Source: Mactra quadrangularis
Lineage: Eukaryota > Mollusca > Bivalvia > Venerida > Mactridae
Reading direction: 5' to 3'
Assembly (NCBI GenBank): GCA_025267735.1
Contig: CM046294.1
Location: 47,298,070-47,362,069 of the forward strand
DNA: 64,000 nucleotides
The position numbers and the translations under genes were made by a program. A model generated the notes under the pieces. That model saw only the letters and a list, made by a program, of their open reading frames with translations, did no database searches and had not been told where the DNA came from. Shown here one piece after another: positions 22,999 to 34,489 of the stretch (the first letter of the stretch is position 1; every line of letters begins with the position of its first letter).

Positions 22999-24355
22999 GT
23001 CATGTCCAGGAAGCAGTATTCATTATGTTCCTGAGACGATTGACTCATTATTTAAGTTGGTTGATGTCAAACGTATAAACAAACATTTGAAAGATAAGAT
23101 GGTTTCCATGACGTCTTTGAGAAATTCTAACGACACAAAATTGGATGCATTGAAAAAGGCAAAATGTGAAGCTGAAAAGCAAGTTGAAATATTTGAGAAA
23201 GCATTGATATCTATTATAAGAAAGTCTGCTAAGGATTCCAAATCAGAGATTGATGCCAAGTTTCAAGAATTAGAAAATGATATTCTACAAGACAAACACA
23301 ACATTGATCTTGTTAATGATGATTTACAACAGTCAGAAATTAAATTGAAGAAATCAGATGGCAACAGATCACAAAGATTTGTCTGTGGCAAACAAGCAGA
23401 GAAACAGCTGAAAAAAGCAGATAGATTAATGATTAAACAGGATAAGAGAAGTCAGCAAGATACACCATTGTCATTCTCTCCTAACCGGTCTGTGATGAAT
23501 TATGTTAAAGGTTTACATGGTATTGGTCAAGTATATGTTAGAAGGAAGAAGTTAGGTATGTACAGTATCAAAGGGCAGAGAGATATTAATATAAAAGTCT
23601 CTGGTGACTCTGAGGAATGTCATTCTGTTGGATGTTGTCTTACCCAAGATAACAAGCTTCTTGTTACTGACTTCCAGAACAAAAAACTAAAACGTATAAA
23701 TTTAGATACAATGAATGTAGAAGATTCATGTAAGTTAGATGGCCGTCCTCGTAGTGTTTGTTGTATCAGTGATAGACAAGTTGCTGTGGCATGTCAAGGT
23801 CCTCACAGTATACAATTTGTGTCTATTGATCAGAAAATGTCTCCTACAAGACTGATTGAACTACCACATTACTGTTATGGTATTGCTTTCAATGATAAGA
23901 AGCTCTATGTGACAAATTTATATTCTTCACTGTATGTATACAAGATGGATGTTACTTTGATGAATACTATTACTTGTGACAACACTGGAACAGAACTATT
24001 TGCAGACATTAGACATGTTACTTTTAATGAGAATGGAGACAAAATGTTTGTTGCTGATGCAGAAAAAGGACTTATCTGTTTAGATAGAAATGGTAATTAT
24101 CTATCAACTGTCAGTGACAGCGACTTGAAGTGGGCATATGGTGTATGTGTTGATGGTAATGGTTGTGTATTTGTTACTGGTTGTACTTCCCACAATGTGA
24201 TACAATATAATGAGGATGGAAAGAAGATGGGTGTTATTATCAAACAACAAGATGGATTATACAGACCACTAGCAGTATGTTTTCATCAGAAACTGAATAG
24301 ATTGTTTGTTACCATGGATAACAGTGATGTTGTAAAAATGTATGAGTTAGAGTAG
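22999..24355 (+). CDS. TRIM-like B-box/beta-propeller protein, exon 2
   Basis: The acceptor TTGTAG| gives G, completing Lys113 of exon 1, and the frame runs to TAG at 24355. The whole protein is then 564 residues. The first residues, SCPGSSIH, supply the last B-box2 histidine (H121), which confirms the splice. Residues of roughly 125-270 are K/E-rich heptad-like sequence (coiled coil). Roughly 290-564 forms a beta-propeller of NHL or related type: repeated blades such as LLVTDFQNKKLKRIN, MFVADAEKGLICLD and FVTGCTSHNVIQYN. This layout matches TRIM2/TRIM3/TRIM71-type and TRIM56-like proteins expanded in molluscs. The role (RNA binding, immunity or scaffolding) cannot be read from the sequence. 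Confidence 0.88.
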
Positions 24356-24515
24356 TTATACTTAATACTTGTACACATTGTATGATAACATTTGTGACAA
24401 AACAGCAGTGTACATTTGAAATTATTTTTTGTGAGTAGATGAGATGTTTGTATAGAAAAATGTTTGATTTTTACTTAAGTTACTAAAATTTCTCAACTAT
24501 ATTTACACACGTATA

Positions 24516-24788
24516 CACTGGGGTCGAAATGTTTCTTTACACATGTTCATTTTTGTTAGTTGACAGTATTTCTTGATTTACTTCAAATGTTGTTGTTAGT
24601 TTCACAGTAAATGTATAATTTTTTATGAACACTCAATTATGTTCTTTCACCCTCCCTCTTTATCAAAATTTTGTTTTTAATGAAAAATGACTTTAATTCA
24701 TGATTAAGTATTAAATTCTAAACAAAAGTTTAAGTTTTCATTGAAAGTATGAAAAAATACATTTGTAAGAAACTTTTGGACCTCAGTG
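24516..24788. mobile_element. 273-bp Tc1/mariner-type MITE
   Basis: CACTGGGGTCGAAATGTTTC at the left is mirrored by CACTGAGGTCCAAAAGTTTC from the right (reverse complement), both flanked by TA. It lies about 160 bp past the TRIM-like stop codon, so it may be in the 3' UTR. The frame at 24783-24998 is unrelated. Confidence 0.8.
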
Positions 24789-26189
24789 TATCTGTAAGGA
24801 CACCCTGTGAACCTGTAGGGATGATGTGAAACAGACAGCAATTGTCGTTTTGTTTGGGGACATTGCCGAGAGCACTTTCTTTTCTATACAAGTTCGTCTT
24901 TGAACAACTTCTTTATTAAGCAGTAAATCTGGCTTTGACAAATTATCTCCCTTTACTAAAATTGAATGTTTTGGTGAATTTACTTCTTTTTCTGACATGT
25001 TTAAAAATTTAATACATTTTAATTATCTAAACCCATGTAGCATTAAACCTTTTAACTGATTGTTTTGAATTTTGAGTGAAATCTTACCTTTATATTATCA
25101 TTTTAAATTTATGTATATGGCTAAAACAAAAGTCCCACTTTAAAAAAAAATTAACTTCATTTTCAGGTTCAATGATAGCATTTCCCTTCAAGCCTAGAGT
25201 GTCCTGTAGCTAATTCAATGTTTGTTTTTAAAAAAATATCGGCAAAAAAAGACACATCACTTTTCATCAGTTGCTGTCATCATGGTTACGGACATATCAT
25301 AAAAAGTGGCAAGTTACTTCAAATTTTTATTTATTAACTTATAAACATCAAGAACATTTTGTCAACTAATGAAAAATAGTTCCTCCAAGTATTTAACACA
25401 TTTTATAAAAAAAATAACTTGATCAAAGAACCTGTAAAAGAAGTAATCTGCGGTATGCATCAAACTTTAATTTCAATTATTCAAATCTCAGGTTATGTGC
25501 ATAATTTTGATTTTATCTAACGCTATAAATAATATGGCTAATATAAATCCAAGATAAGCATGACTTGAGCAACAAAATTTGTTAATTGAGGCTTTTTTTC
25601 AACATATGCGACTTGGTTACGGACGCTACAACATATATACCATTAAACAATATATTTAAAATCAGTTAAACAGACATTGTTTCTGTAAATAATTATACTC
25701 TAATGTACATTTTGACAAGAATTGATAAAAATAATATCATTGACACTTACAAAAAACTCATAATTATCAATTTTACTACTTTAATGCAAAAAATAGTCAT
25801 AACAAACAAGAAATCAAACTCTCATCAAGTAAAGCTTAAATAACTTTTTTTTTTTCTCACAGACAACTAAAGTTGTCGTTATCAACCATCTACACTTGCA
25901 AAATTTGGAATCTGATGAGAGACTGTCTCATAAATTTAGCTCAGATCATTAGGTTACAGACTCTACACATTTCTATTACTTAATATAGTAATGCTTAGGT
26001 TTCATTTCTAGAGTAATCTTAACCTTAAGAGGTGAAAACAATTTAATTTCTGAATCTTTATGTATCTAAATTTGATCATTGGTTGCTGTTATTTCTATAT
26101 TTAGCTTGACTTTAGGAAGTATATGGAGAGCTCTACAACCCACCCTGGCATAGGTGTCGAAGTCCATATTTCTGATTAAAGTTTTTGTG

Positions 26190-26840
26190 CAACAAAATAT
26201 TTTTTACTTTGACTTTTATTTCTTTAGGTATCTACTTCAAACTTTAAAAGCATGTTCCTTATTATCAACTATATTTCAAATTCATACATGTGACAAGGTT
26301 CATAACTCCAAATACATTTTTTTGGAATTATCTTCCCTTGAACTTAAAATCTTCTTTAAAAATATTTTCTTTTAATGCAGCTGTTCAATTTCTTAGGTAT
26401 CAACTTCCAACTTTAAATACATTTCCTTATTATCAACCACATCTCATGTGACAAGTTTCATGACTCCAAATGTTGTTTTTTTCAGAATTGTCTTCCCATG
26501 AACTTAAAATTTTCTTTAAAAAACATTATTGTTTACTTTTGCCTTTTATTTCTTAAGGTATCAACTTCAAACTTTATATACATGTTCCTTATTATCAACC
26601 ACATCTCATGTGACTAGGATCATATCTCTAAATGCAATATTTTAGAATTATCTCCCCTTGAACTTAGAATGTTCTTTTGAATAATATTACTTTTGCTGTA
26701 ACCTCTTTATTTCTTAAGGTATCTACTTAAAACATCAAATATATGTTCCCACAAATATATCACCCACATGATGTATGATAAGATTCATAACTCAAGCACA
26801 CATTTGTTACAAAATTATTCCCCCTTGCTACTTATAAATG
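26190..26840. repeat. Four degenerate ~164-bp tandem repeats
   Basis: Each unit has TATTTCTTAAGGTATCAACT, then CATGTTCCTTATTATCAACC, then a CTCATGTGAC box, then TTATCTCCCCTTGAAC. Unit starts near 26217, 26387, 26545 and 26709 give a period of 158-170 bp. The last unit is the most diverged. No ORF spans the array. Confidence 0.8.
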
Positions 26841-27011
26841 TATGTAATTTAATATTTTTATGTTAACAGTTAAAACACCCCGAATAGTTATGCGTGCTGT
26901 CTGTGGACGGTTCATGTTTAATACTGTATTAATACTGTATTATACATGTCCAGTTGTTGGCTTGTTGTTTGTTGGCTTAAACATTTCAAAAGAAGTTAAT
27001 GTCAGTGTCTG

Positions 27012-27085
27012 TCATTATTATTATTATCATTATTGTTAATATTATTATTATTATTGTTATTACAATAATTATTGTTATAATAAAT
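27012..27085. repeat. (ATT)n-like microsatellite
   Basis: Imperfect ATT/TTA trinucleotides interrupted by GTT, followed by an ATTGTTAT inverted stretch. Confidence 0.7.
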
Positions 27086-28649
27086 TTGTGTGTTGAAAAC
27101 ATTTTAGCCATTTTAAAGTACTAATGTGTTTGTCCTGAAATTGCGTAGTGTCCGTAACCCTTATAGATATATATTCAACTTTTCATTTTTAAAGAAACTG
27201 TGACAACTTAAGCTAGGATATTATTTCTGTTTTAGCATTAAGGTGTTTAATTTTAAAATGAAACACAATTCAGCTTCTTTGAGTTTAATTTTCAGTAGAT
27301 TTTACAGCCATAATTGATTTAATTCTGATGAAAATCATGAACACCTATACTTGACAACATTTATAGACATGGAACAAGATATTTTTGTGCATTCTTACAT
27401 AAAATCATTCCCACATTTGTTTTAACTAGAATGTTTGAATAGGTCACTTAAATAACATATTTGATAATGTTGAAATAGAAATAGAGTAAAATGGTTACGG
27501 ACACTACTCTGTGTATAGGTTATCATATAAAAGGGCTAAAACATATCTTGATCATCTGGAGACAGTTTTTCTTTTCCCTTATCTCATAGTTTAGTTATTT
27601 AGCTTGGACTTGAATGTTATAATTAAACCATTCTTTGTTTTATGTGGCATTGTTGATAGACTTGCAGGATAGTGAAAAATGCTTGATTTAGGCATGTACA
27701 TGGGATGATACAATATTTTATCATACAAAAGATTGCAGCATAAATATTGATGTAAATCATTGATAGAATGTCTAATGCAATATGTCTTCATATTTATTTG
27801 AAATTATCTTTTTATATTTAAAAAACATATGAGATATAAAAATCAGATTGTTTGAATTGCAATTTTTCAAGGGCTTTGTAGTGTCCGTAACCATCTTCAA
27901 AGTTGTCTAAACCAATAACATGCTAAGATAAGGGTTTTATATTTTGTCCATTAATGAAAGGACTCTATACCAATATAAAAAGGCATGATAATGACTTCTC
28001 TCATGAATAACAGTGTGTGCATCCAATGAAGTTTAGGTGGTTACGGACACTACAGATTTTTTTATGAAAAAAATGTTGGGAAAATCTAGTGACCTGACAA
28101 ATTCTTAAAAACCTTTTGTAAATTTTAGTGTTTTTCTTGAACATAACTTCATCTTGCATTGAATAGTGCATATTTAAGATGAATTCAAGTTAATCTTGTT
28201 GTTACTTTTGTGATATAACATAGCATCTATCTCTCAATTTAAGAACTTGGTGAAATTCCCTTTGATCAGCAAAATAGCTGTAACACGGCCAAATCTTGAT
28301 AGATTTCTGTTCTGTTTTCGCCAAAATTTATGAGGAGGTTGTCATCCAACATGGAAGTTAAGATGTGTGTCAGAAAAATGTGTGTTAACATTTCATACCA
28401 TTGTAAAGTTTAGTGTTTTTAAGTGGGACTGCATAACGCCAAAAAAAGGCCATTTTTGGAGTGCATATTCTAACATTTCTCAGTGATCTGAAAAGATAGA
28501 CTAACGAAATTTTCTGGCCAGCAAAACATCTTATATTTTTATACAGAGAACATCTAGTTGGTTTATTTTAGGATTTACTTTTTCAAAAAATAACATATAA
28601 CATTAAAATAGACCCTTTTTCCCGAATACCTTGTTTTAGCCGATAGTAT

Positions 28650-28810
28650 TGAGTAAGATCAGCTAAGGTAAATAGATAAATTACCTCTTTCGAAATTTAA
28701 CTTGTTTTACCTTCCGGGTTGTAAATGGAATGTTCTATAAAATTGACGTGTCCAATAGTATATGAATGCGTGTTAGCTTCATTCGGCAGAAGAAGATTGG
28801 TGACTGCTCG
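28650..28810 (+). promoter_or_regulatory. Promoter-like block, plus-strand relative of the 9.6 kb block
   Basis: TGGAATGTTCTATAAAATTG is followed by TAGTATATGA (28757-28766) and TCATTCGG (28779-28786). Alignment with the minus strand at 9.6 kb is good from TGGAATGTT to TCATTC, and weaker similarity reaches TAGTATTGA upstream. A GATAAGTAAGT donor-like site follows at 28917-28927. It probably starts a non-coding or transposon transcript. Confidence 0.5.
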
Positions 28811-29019
28811 TGGTGATGGTTTGAGTGGAAGATAGTCGTGGGTCTACTGTTTATTTGTCGACGCTTTAAAGGCAGTGTGTGAGTTATCTGCTGTACTGAC
28901 AACTGAGTATCATTGCGATAAGTAAGTTGTCTCTAAGGTAGAAGGGCTTTCTTGCACGTTAATGTTGGCGGCAGAACCTGCTAGGTAAATCGTGCTGATC
29001 CTGGGCTTTCCCTTGTTTT

Positions 29020-29520
29020 TCGTACCCGAGGTTGTGTTGGTAGGCAGACTGATTTTGCTCCAACGATTGAAGTTATGTTTCTGCTCCGGGTCGTTCTTGA
29101 GGTATAGGAGCTAATGATGGGTTTGTTTAATGCAAAAGTTTATAACCCGAGGTTGTGTGTTCGGGATATTGGTTTCGGCTTTTGCTCCTGTTTGTGCCTG
29201 GAAAGTTGACTTTCCGGGCTCAAGGTTTGTTGGTTTCAACAAATGTTTAATGATCTTAGGTTGTGTTCGGGGTATTGGTTTCGGCTTTTGCTTTTGCTCC
29301 TAGTTGTGCCTGAAACATTGACTTGTCTAGGCTCAGGGTCTGTTGGTTTCAAGTTTATTACCCGAGGTTGCTTTTCGGGGTATTGGTTTTAGTTTCCATC
29401 TGTGCTTTTGCTCCGGGTTATGTCTGAGACATCAACTAGTAACGTTTTATAACCCGAGGTCGTGCCTCCGGGCTGTTGGTTTTTGTCTCTGCTCCAGTTT
29501 GAGCCTGGAACATTGATTTT
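29020..29520. repeat. Degenerate tandem repeats with CCCGAGGTTGTG boxes
   Basis: Four to five imperfect units of about 110-130 bp contain TAACCCGAGGTTGTG, a CGGGGTATTGGTTTCGG box, TTTTGCTCC and GTGCCTGNAACATTGACTT. They follow the promoter-like block and contain no convincing ORF; the 70-codon frame at 29462-29674 lies partly in them. Confidence 0.7.
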
Positions 29521-29529
29521 GTACAGATT

Positions 29530-31040
29530 ATTTTATATTGTAGCTTTATTCTGTTGTGACTTTAATGTTAGTTGTTTCTATTGTTCTGTTTTTTTTGCCC
29601 TGAGGTATTGTCTCGGCATCATGTTTTTGCTTTTATGCTTTATATCTGTACATATTACCTACGCTTTATTTTAGTTTTCTAATCATTTAAGCAATATAGC
29701 TTGAGGAAAATCTATCTATATATATTTCATTGTTGTTAACCCCAGAACACGAGTCAGTGTCCTAGGATTGTCTCTGTCTCCGTCCGTGCAGCAAGCTTGG
29801 ACGACTGGTCAGTTGGTGTTAAGACGAGAATCGACTTAAAACACATACGCCAGCGCTGACTTGACTGGCGTGCGGCCAGTGGACACGTTACAGATGATGT
29901 ATTGTAAAACTGATCAGATACATGCATACTAGGGATTGAGAAACTTTTTAACATGTTTATTCAAGTGACATACATTTTGACATTTATAAGAAATGCAACA
30001 CATTATTATTTGCTTGAAAGAAAAAATTGTCTGACCAATTATTTACATAACATTGGTTACGTCCATTTATGAACTTTTGTAAATACGTGTATTTAATTGT
30101 ATATAGTCATTATAATTTAGATCATAATTTTAACTGTACTGTATTGTACGATTACATACATATTGAACTGTCCGATCGCATAACTACACGGTTATTGCAC
30201 CCTGTATGTATTTTTTTCGCGTTCTATGTATAGAAATTTGCAGTAAAAATTGCAATGTGTAAGTTAATTTAGTATCGATATCTCATCCGGCTGAATGGAT
30301 GATGGTTAAAGTGTCATGCACTAAACATCTATTTTTGAAAGAATTGCGAGTCTGAAGATAAATATGTCGTTTTTTAATTTTTGTTCTTCTTTTTGTTATT
30401 ATGTTATGCCCCTACATTTCAAAGATTTTTGGAGATTTTATATAAGACTTTTTTTAAATATTGTAAGACTATTGCAAGACTTTTATTATGATTTTTTATA
30501 CATTTGATGCAGTGAAATATTATGAGAATTTTATATAACTTTTGATTCAGATATTAATGGGTTTTTTTACAATTAACATGAGAATGTATTATCACTATTT
30601 CTATAACAACAACAACATTTTTCTCTTTTATTTGACATATTTTGTAATACTTTGAAAGCCTGTGTTAGCAGTTAGCTTTTCATAATTCTTTAATGACTAA
30701 AATAACATATTTTAAGTCAGACATATTGGTGTCTAAACATTTTTACAAGTAATTGATTTAAAGTAATTCTAAGATGACAGAGATGACTAATTCACACCTT
30801 AATGTCTCAATTTTTGACTGCTAAGATTTAACCTTTGTTTAGCAATCATTTAAAATATTTGCAATCAAGCCAAACCCCTTTGTAACCCAAGCCAAGTTAA
30901 TAGGTATAATTATATTTTATCACTTTCTCAAAGGTAACTGCGATTGTTTATTTTCATGCCAATATGCTCGTGTTTTTACTCTAATTTTGCCACCTGGAAA
31001 GCTTGAGGGCTTCATGCCCATAAAAAGTCCAAGAACCAGT
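29530..31040. other. Non-coding stretch, nothing recognised
   Basis: AT-rich sequence with a GC-richer patch at 29740-29930. The minus-strand frame there (29754-29954) has no recognisable domain, so no gene is called. Confidence 0.4.
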
Positions 31041-31047
31041 TTTGAAG

Positions 31048-31120
31048 TATCATATGTTTCCTGCATTGAATAAAGAACTGTGTACTTTAAACTCATAACT
31101 GTGTTCTTGGATATTTCCAG
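31048..31120 (+). repeat. 73-bp direct repeat, copy 1
   Basis: TATCATATGTTTCCTGC, then TTGAATAAAGAACTGTG, ending in TTGGATATTTCCAG. The repeat is nearly identical to 31706-31778 and contains AATAAA, a polyadenylation signal. Confidence 0.85.
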
Positions 31121-31705
31121 GTATGTGACTAGTTTACTTACTTTTATTTTCTGTATTTTTTCAAGTATTTCTTTAAGCTTTCTGAGATTTTGTAATCATA
31201 CATTGTACTGAATTTCTAATTGATGCTTTTTAACTTTTATTATGCATTTGATTCATGTTTTAGAAATTTTAAGGAAACTTTGTAAGATTGTGATTTGGAA
31301 TATTTTAGTCATGTATCTGTATTTTAATAAGTGAATTTGCGTGTTTAATTTGAAACTATATCTTGCATGTATAACTAATTTAGCATTTATTTCATGATTA
31401 GGTTGCAATTAAGAAATTGATTTAGTTTGAGCAAGTAACTGGTAACTGCCATAGTTGAACTATGGTGTGTTGCATTTAATGTCTATATTTAATATCATGG
31501 TTGTTGCAAATATGTTTCTTAAATGTTTTACAATGTTTTACTTGCATTTTACTAAAATTGTTAAGGGAGGTAACTCTTGCATGAATGTAGACTGTTTGCT
31601 TCGGTACCTCTCACATGCAAATTAAAGCGAGTGCCTCTACCACTTTGAGACTAATTTCCCCAATTCATTAAAGTTTATTTGCTATGTTTTATTATTGTGT
31701 ATGTT

Positions 31706-31778
31706 TATCATATGTTTCCTGCTTTGAATAAAGAACTGTGTACTTTAAACTCATAACTGTGTTCTTGGATATTTCCAG
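31706..31778 (+). repeat. 73-bp direct repeat, copy 2
   Basis: Differs from copy 1 at about one position (CTGCT for CTGCA) and lies 658 bp downstream. The flanks are unrelated, so the boundaries are sharp. It could be a short terminal repeat of a small retroelement or a local duplication. Confidence 0.85.
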
Positions 31779-31789
31779 ACCAAATAACA

Positions 31790-32210
31790 AAGCCAAAAGT
31801 AATCGTTTGAGTGCCTCCCTGGCTAGATAAAGGTTGCCGACTTACTGAGGTTTAAACTCTAATAACAACATCACAGAGTTAAACGCTCGCATTTTTGAGC
31901 GGCATATCAATTATATTAACTTCTGATTGGTCATATATACTATTTTACACTCATTATAACTCATTTATACCCATTTTAACCAATGAGATAAGTGCAAGAC
32001 AAACAATGTCACACACAGGTCTTAAAGTTTGCAGTAGGTTATCGGTACATTCTACTCGTTTTTAGTAAGTTTATTGCAACGTCCATAACGTCTACAGTAC
32101 GATATGACATATGACCTGTACATGCACGTATGTATTCAATAATGAAACACAATGTAAGTTAAATCAAATGAGTTTTTATTTGGAACTTTAGCGGTGATTT
32201 TCTACGCAAA
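31790..32210. other. Non-coding stretch, nothing recognised
   Basis: Contains a CACTCATTATAACTCATTTATACCCATTTTAACC low-order repeat at about 31952-31980 region and no supported gene. Confidence 0.35.
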
Positions 32211-32212
32211 TA

Positions 32213-33187
32213 CGAGGGGTGATTGATAAATTCGCGGAATTCCTTTCTAAAATATTAATCCTTTTGTCAAATCACATTAAAACTTAAATCATATTGGTGA
32301 ACAGATTATCAATATGTAGAAAGAATAAATGGTATCCATAGCAACCACTGTTTGGTCACTTGAAGCACACTATTTTTGACCTATTTTTAAAACAATCAAC
32401 ATGGTTTTACGCACTCAATTTTGTTGCGAATTATGCGCCAACATTAATTACACTAGTGTGACGTCTGGAAATCATTTCCTGAAAGTTTCATGAAATTCTT
32501 TTGAATGGTTATTGCATAGCAGAGATTTTAGAGTCATGGCTTCGAAACAATGAATGACGTCAACAAATGATTTTGAGTTGGGTGCAGTCATAAGTTGTTG
32601 TGTTTGACTCTATTTGTCACCTGCAGATACGCTTAAACAAATTAAAACTGCTGATACATTACAAACATGTGAAAAAACAATTGTCTACCAATGGCATCAG
32701 AGGTTCAGGGAAGGTAGAGCATGGGTATTTGATGAAGAAAGACCAGGTCAACTGACACTGACAGTCACTGTTGGAAAGGCAGCGTGAGTGGAGAAGCTTC
32801 TAGATAAGGATTGATGGCTTGCAATGTGCTGTATTGCACAAGAGAATTTTTTATTCATTCAGTGAGGAATACTTCAAGGTTACATTTAATCTGTGGGTAC
32901 ATAGACATAGAAAGTGTATGGAAATAGGTGGTGATTATGTGCAGAAAGTAAATAGGAAACTTCACTTTGACGTTTAAGTAACCCAATGATGACGTCAGCT
33001 TGCTTCAAGTACCGTATACTAGTGTAGTAAAATGTTTCGTGAAAACTTTATTATCCAATGTATCAAGAAAATATTTGGGTTTTATATCAGTCTTTGGTAA
33101 ACGTACATAATGATGTATTTTGTTTTTACTATGTTATCCCGTGTACCATTTATAAATAAATTCCTCAAACTTTCCAATCACCCCTCG
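32213..33187 (+). mobile_element. Degenerate, internally deleted mariner transposon
   Basis: Inverted ends CGAGGGGTGATT (left) and AATCACCCCTCG (right) are flanked by TA; imperfect pairing extends to about 30 bp. Inside, TIVYQWHQRFREGR followed by ERPGQLT matches the helix-turn-helix/linker region of mariner transposases. Further on, HRHRKCMEIGGDYVQK matches the C-terminal end. The catalytic region between them is missing and the frame has stops, so the copy is dead. Confidence 0.88.
32640..32945 (+). pseudogene. Mariner transposase remnant
   Basis: The readable pieces are the DNA-binding part (about 32670-32785) and the C-terminal tail (about 32895-32950). No D,D34D catalytic triad remains between them. 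In an intact mariner the protein is about 340 residues; fewer than 100 remain here. Stops and the deletion make it a pseudogene. Confidence 0.8.
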
Positions 33188-33459
33188 TACACATCTGACA
33201 TCATAAAGAGAAAATAAAATTCTGATATGGATTTGTAGTAAATTTAGATTTCATCAAATATCGAATATGTACATTAAAACATGTCTTGTGATGTATTGTA
33301 GTCGTTATACTATTTATAGAGAGTTTACCAGTGTGAGTCTAATATAGAAAGAACATAATAAAATGGTAACTGGTCATGTTTCATTGCAAACATAAATAAT
33401 CTTTGACCATTTATAGCGGGGATGACTTCTTCATGATGTAGTGTCAATTACCACAAACA

Positions 33460-33745
33460 TTCCGTGACATTACATTCGGAACTCCTTGGTCATTCGATGC
33501 CAATGATCTATCTAATAAACAGATATACTATCGTTAAGGCAATGAGTGATGTTTCAAAATTTACGGACTAAAAACGAAACATCACTTAATGCCTAAACGA
33601 TCGTATATTTGTTTACTTCAACATCGGTAGTTTCAAAAAAGCATCTAAATATGTCCGAGATTATTAGCAGCGAATGGCCGAGGAGTTCCAAATGTACATA
33701 ACGTTTTGGAAAGTTTTGGGTAATTGAACACACTGCAGCTGAATA
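33460..33745. mobile_element. Fold-back element
   Basis: The two arms share TCGGAACTCC(T)CGGCCATTCG-type sequence and meet at a central hairpin where AAGGCAATGAGTGATGTTTC pairs with GAAACATCACTTAATGCCT. The left arm has lost a segment of about 40 bp that the right arm keeps. The minus-strand frame at 33593-33790 is a by-product. Related sequence occurs at 48.53-48.63 kb and near 51.23 kb. Confidence 0.7.
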
Positions 33746-33942
33746 ACACTCAAATAGAGGGTTTATAATGATTATCACATCCATGTACAAACAATACTTT
33801 CAATACTTCCTAGTGAGATTTTGACCGGACTTTATAAATTACATACATATACTTCCACTCCTGATGTCCAAGGCTTCTTCTTGTAAGATTGACGTGGTCT
33901 CCCGAATGGTGATTTCATCCACTCGATCATGTCCATTTTTTC

Positions 33943-34489
33943 TCAATCGCAAGCATATACAATTGCTTGGTCGACCATTGCATCAACGATAGTGTCGATA
34001 GGATGTATACTTTGCTCAAGAAAAATAGTCGATGAGTCACGGTTATTCAAATAATAAACCCGATCATACAAGTTACTAAACACGTCATAAACAATACGAT
34101 TATATATATACCCCATGATAGCCCTGTCTTGTTTGAATACATGAGGTGATTTAAACATTATTTTAACTTTCTTGTTCCGATTCAGCAGTTTTTCAACATG
34201 ATCTCTAATTATTTCAAGTTTTGTTCTGTAGTAGTCAGGATGATAAAACTCATATGTCCAAACACGTGGAACACAAATATATCATTGGCATCATTCGAAA
34301 TTGCGTCCAAATGTTGACTTATTGATTTGAGGTACAGGGAAGCGTTTTCCATACCGTACACATTGAACGGTAGACTATGTACAGCAAAGATGGTTGTGAA
34401 ATTCAACTCTGAATTTTTGCATTCTGATTGACGGTACCACTTTTCGTTCGTCCATTCTTCTGTGTAAGATTCATTTGAATAAAAAACAC
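33943..34489 (-). CDS. NXPE-like exon 7: PC-esterase C-terminal part, frameshifted
   Basis: The acceptor TTTAG| gives GT completing a Gly codon, then VFYSNESYTEEWTNEKWY, FAVHSLPFNVYG and NDANDIFVFHVFGHM. After CATATGAG the frame is lost; the next frame continues with YHPDYYRTKLEIIRDHVEKL, KIMFKSPHVF and the terminal SIHPIDTIVD...YACD stop. Exon length, 547 nt, is one base short of in-frame. The break lies at a run of four T (about 34250), where one T fewer than expected explains it. The C-terminal HP dipeptide of the family is kept. Confidence 0.75.

Larger units (their letters stand above)
25131..28430. other. 3.3-kb non-coding region with dispersed GGTTACGGACACTAC motifs
   Basis: Six copies of a GGTTACGGACACTAC-like motif occur in both orientations: plus near 25283, 25616, 27490 and 28039; minus near 27147 and 27880. 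AGTCCCACTT at 25131 and AAGTGGGACT at 28421 form possible inverted ends. No coding region is seen. It may be a large non-autonomous transposon with internal binding sites, but the 10-bp ends could be chance. Confidence 0.4.

Noticed and set aside
29754..29954. 66-codon minus-strand frame in a GC-richer patch
   Set aside because: No domain, splice context or repeat-family match that I could recognise.
31048..31778. LTR retrotransposon with 73-bp LTRs
   Set aside because: No TG...CA ends, primer-binding site, polypurine tract or coding region; kept only as a direct repeat of unknown origin.
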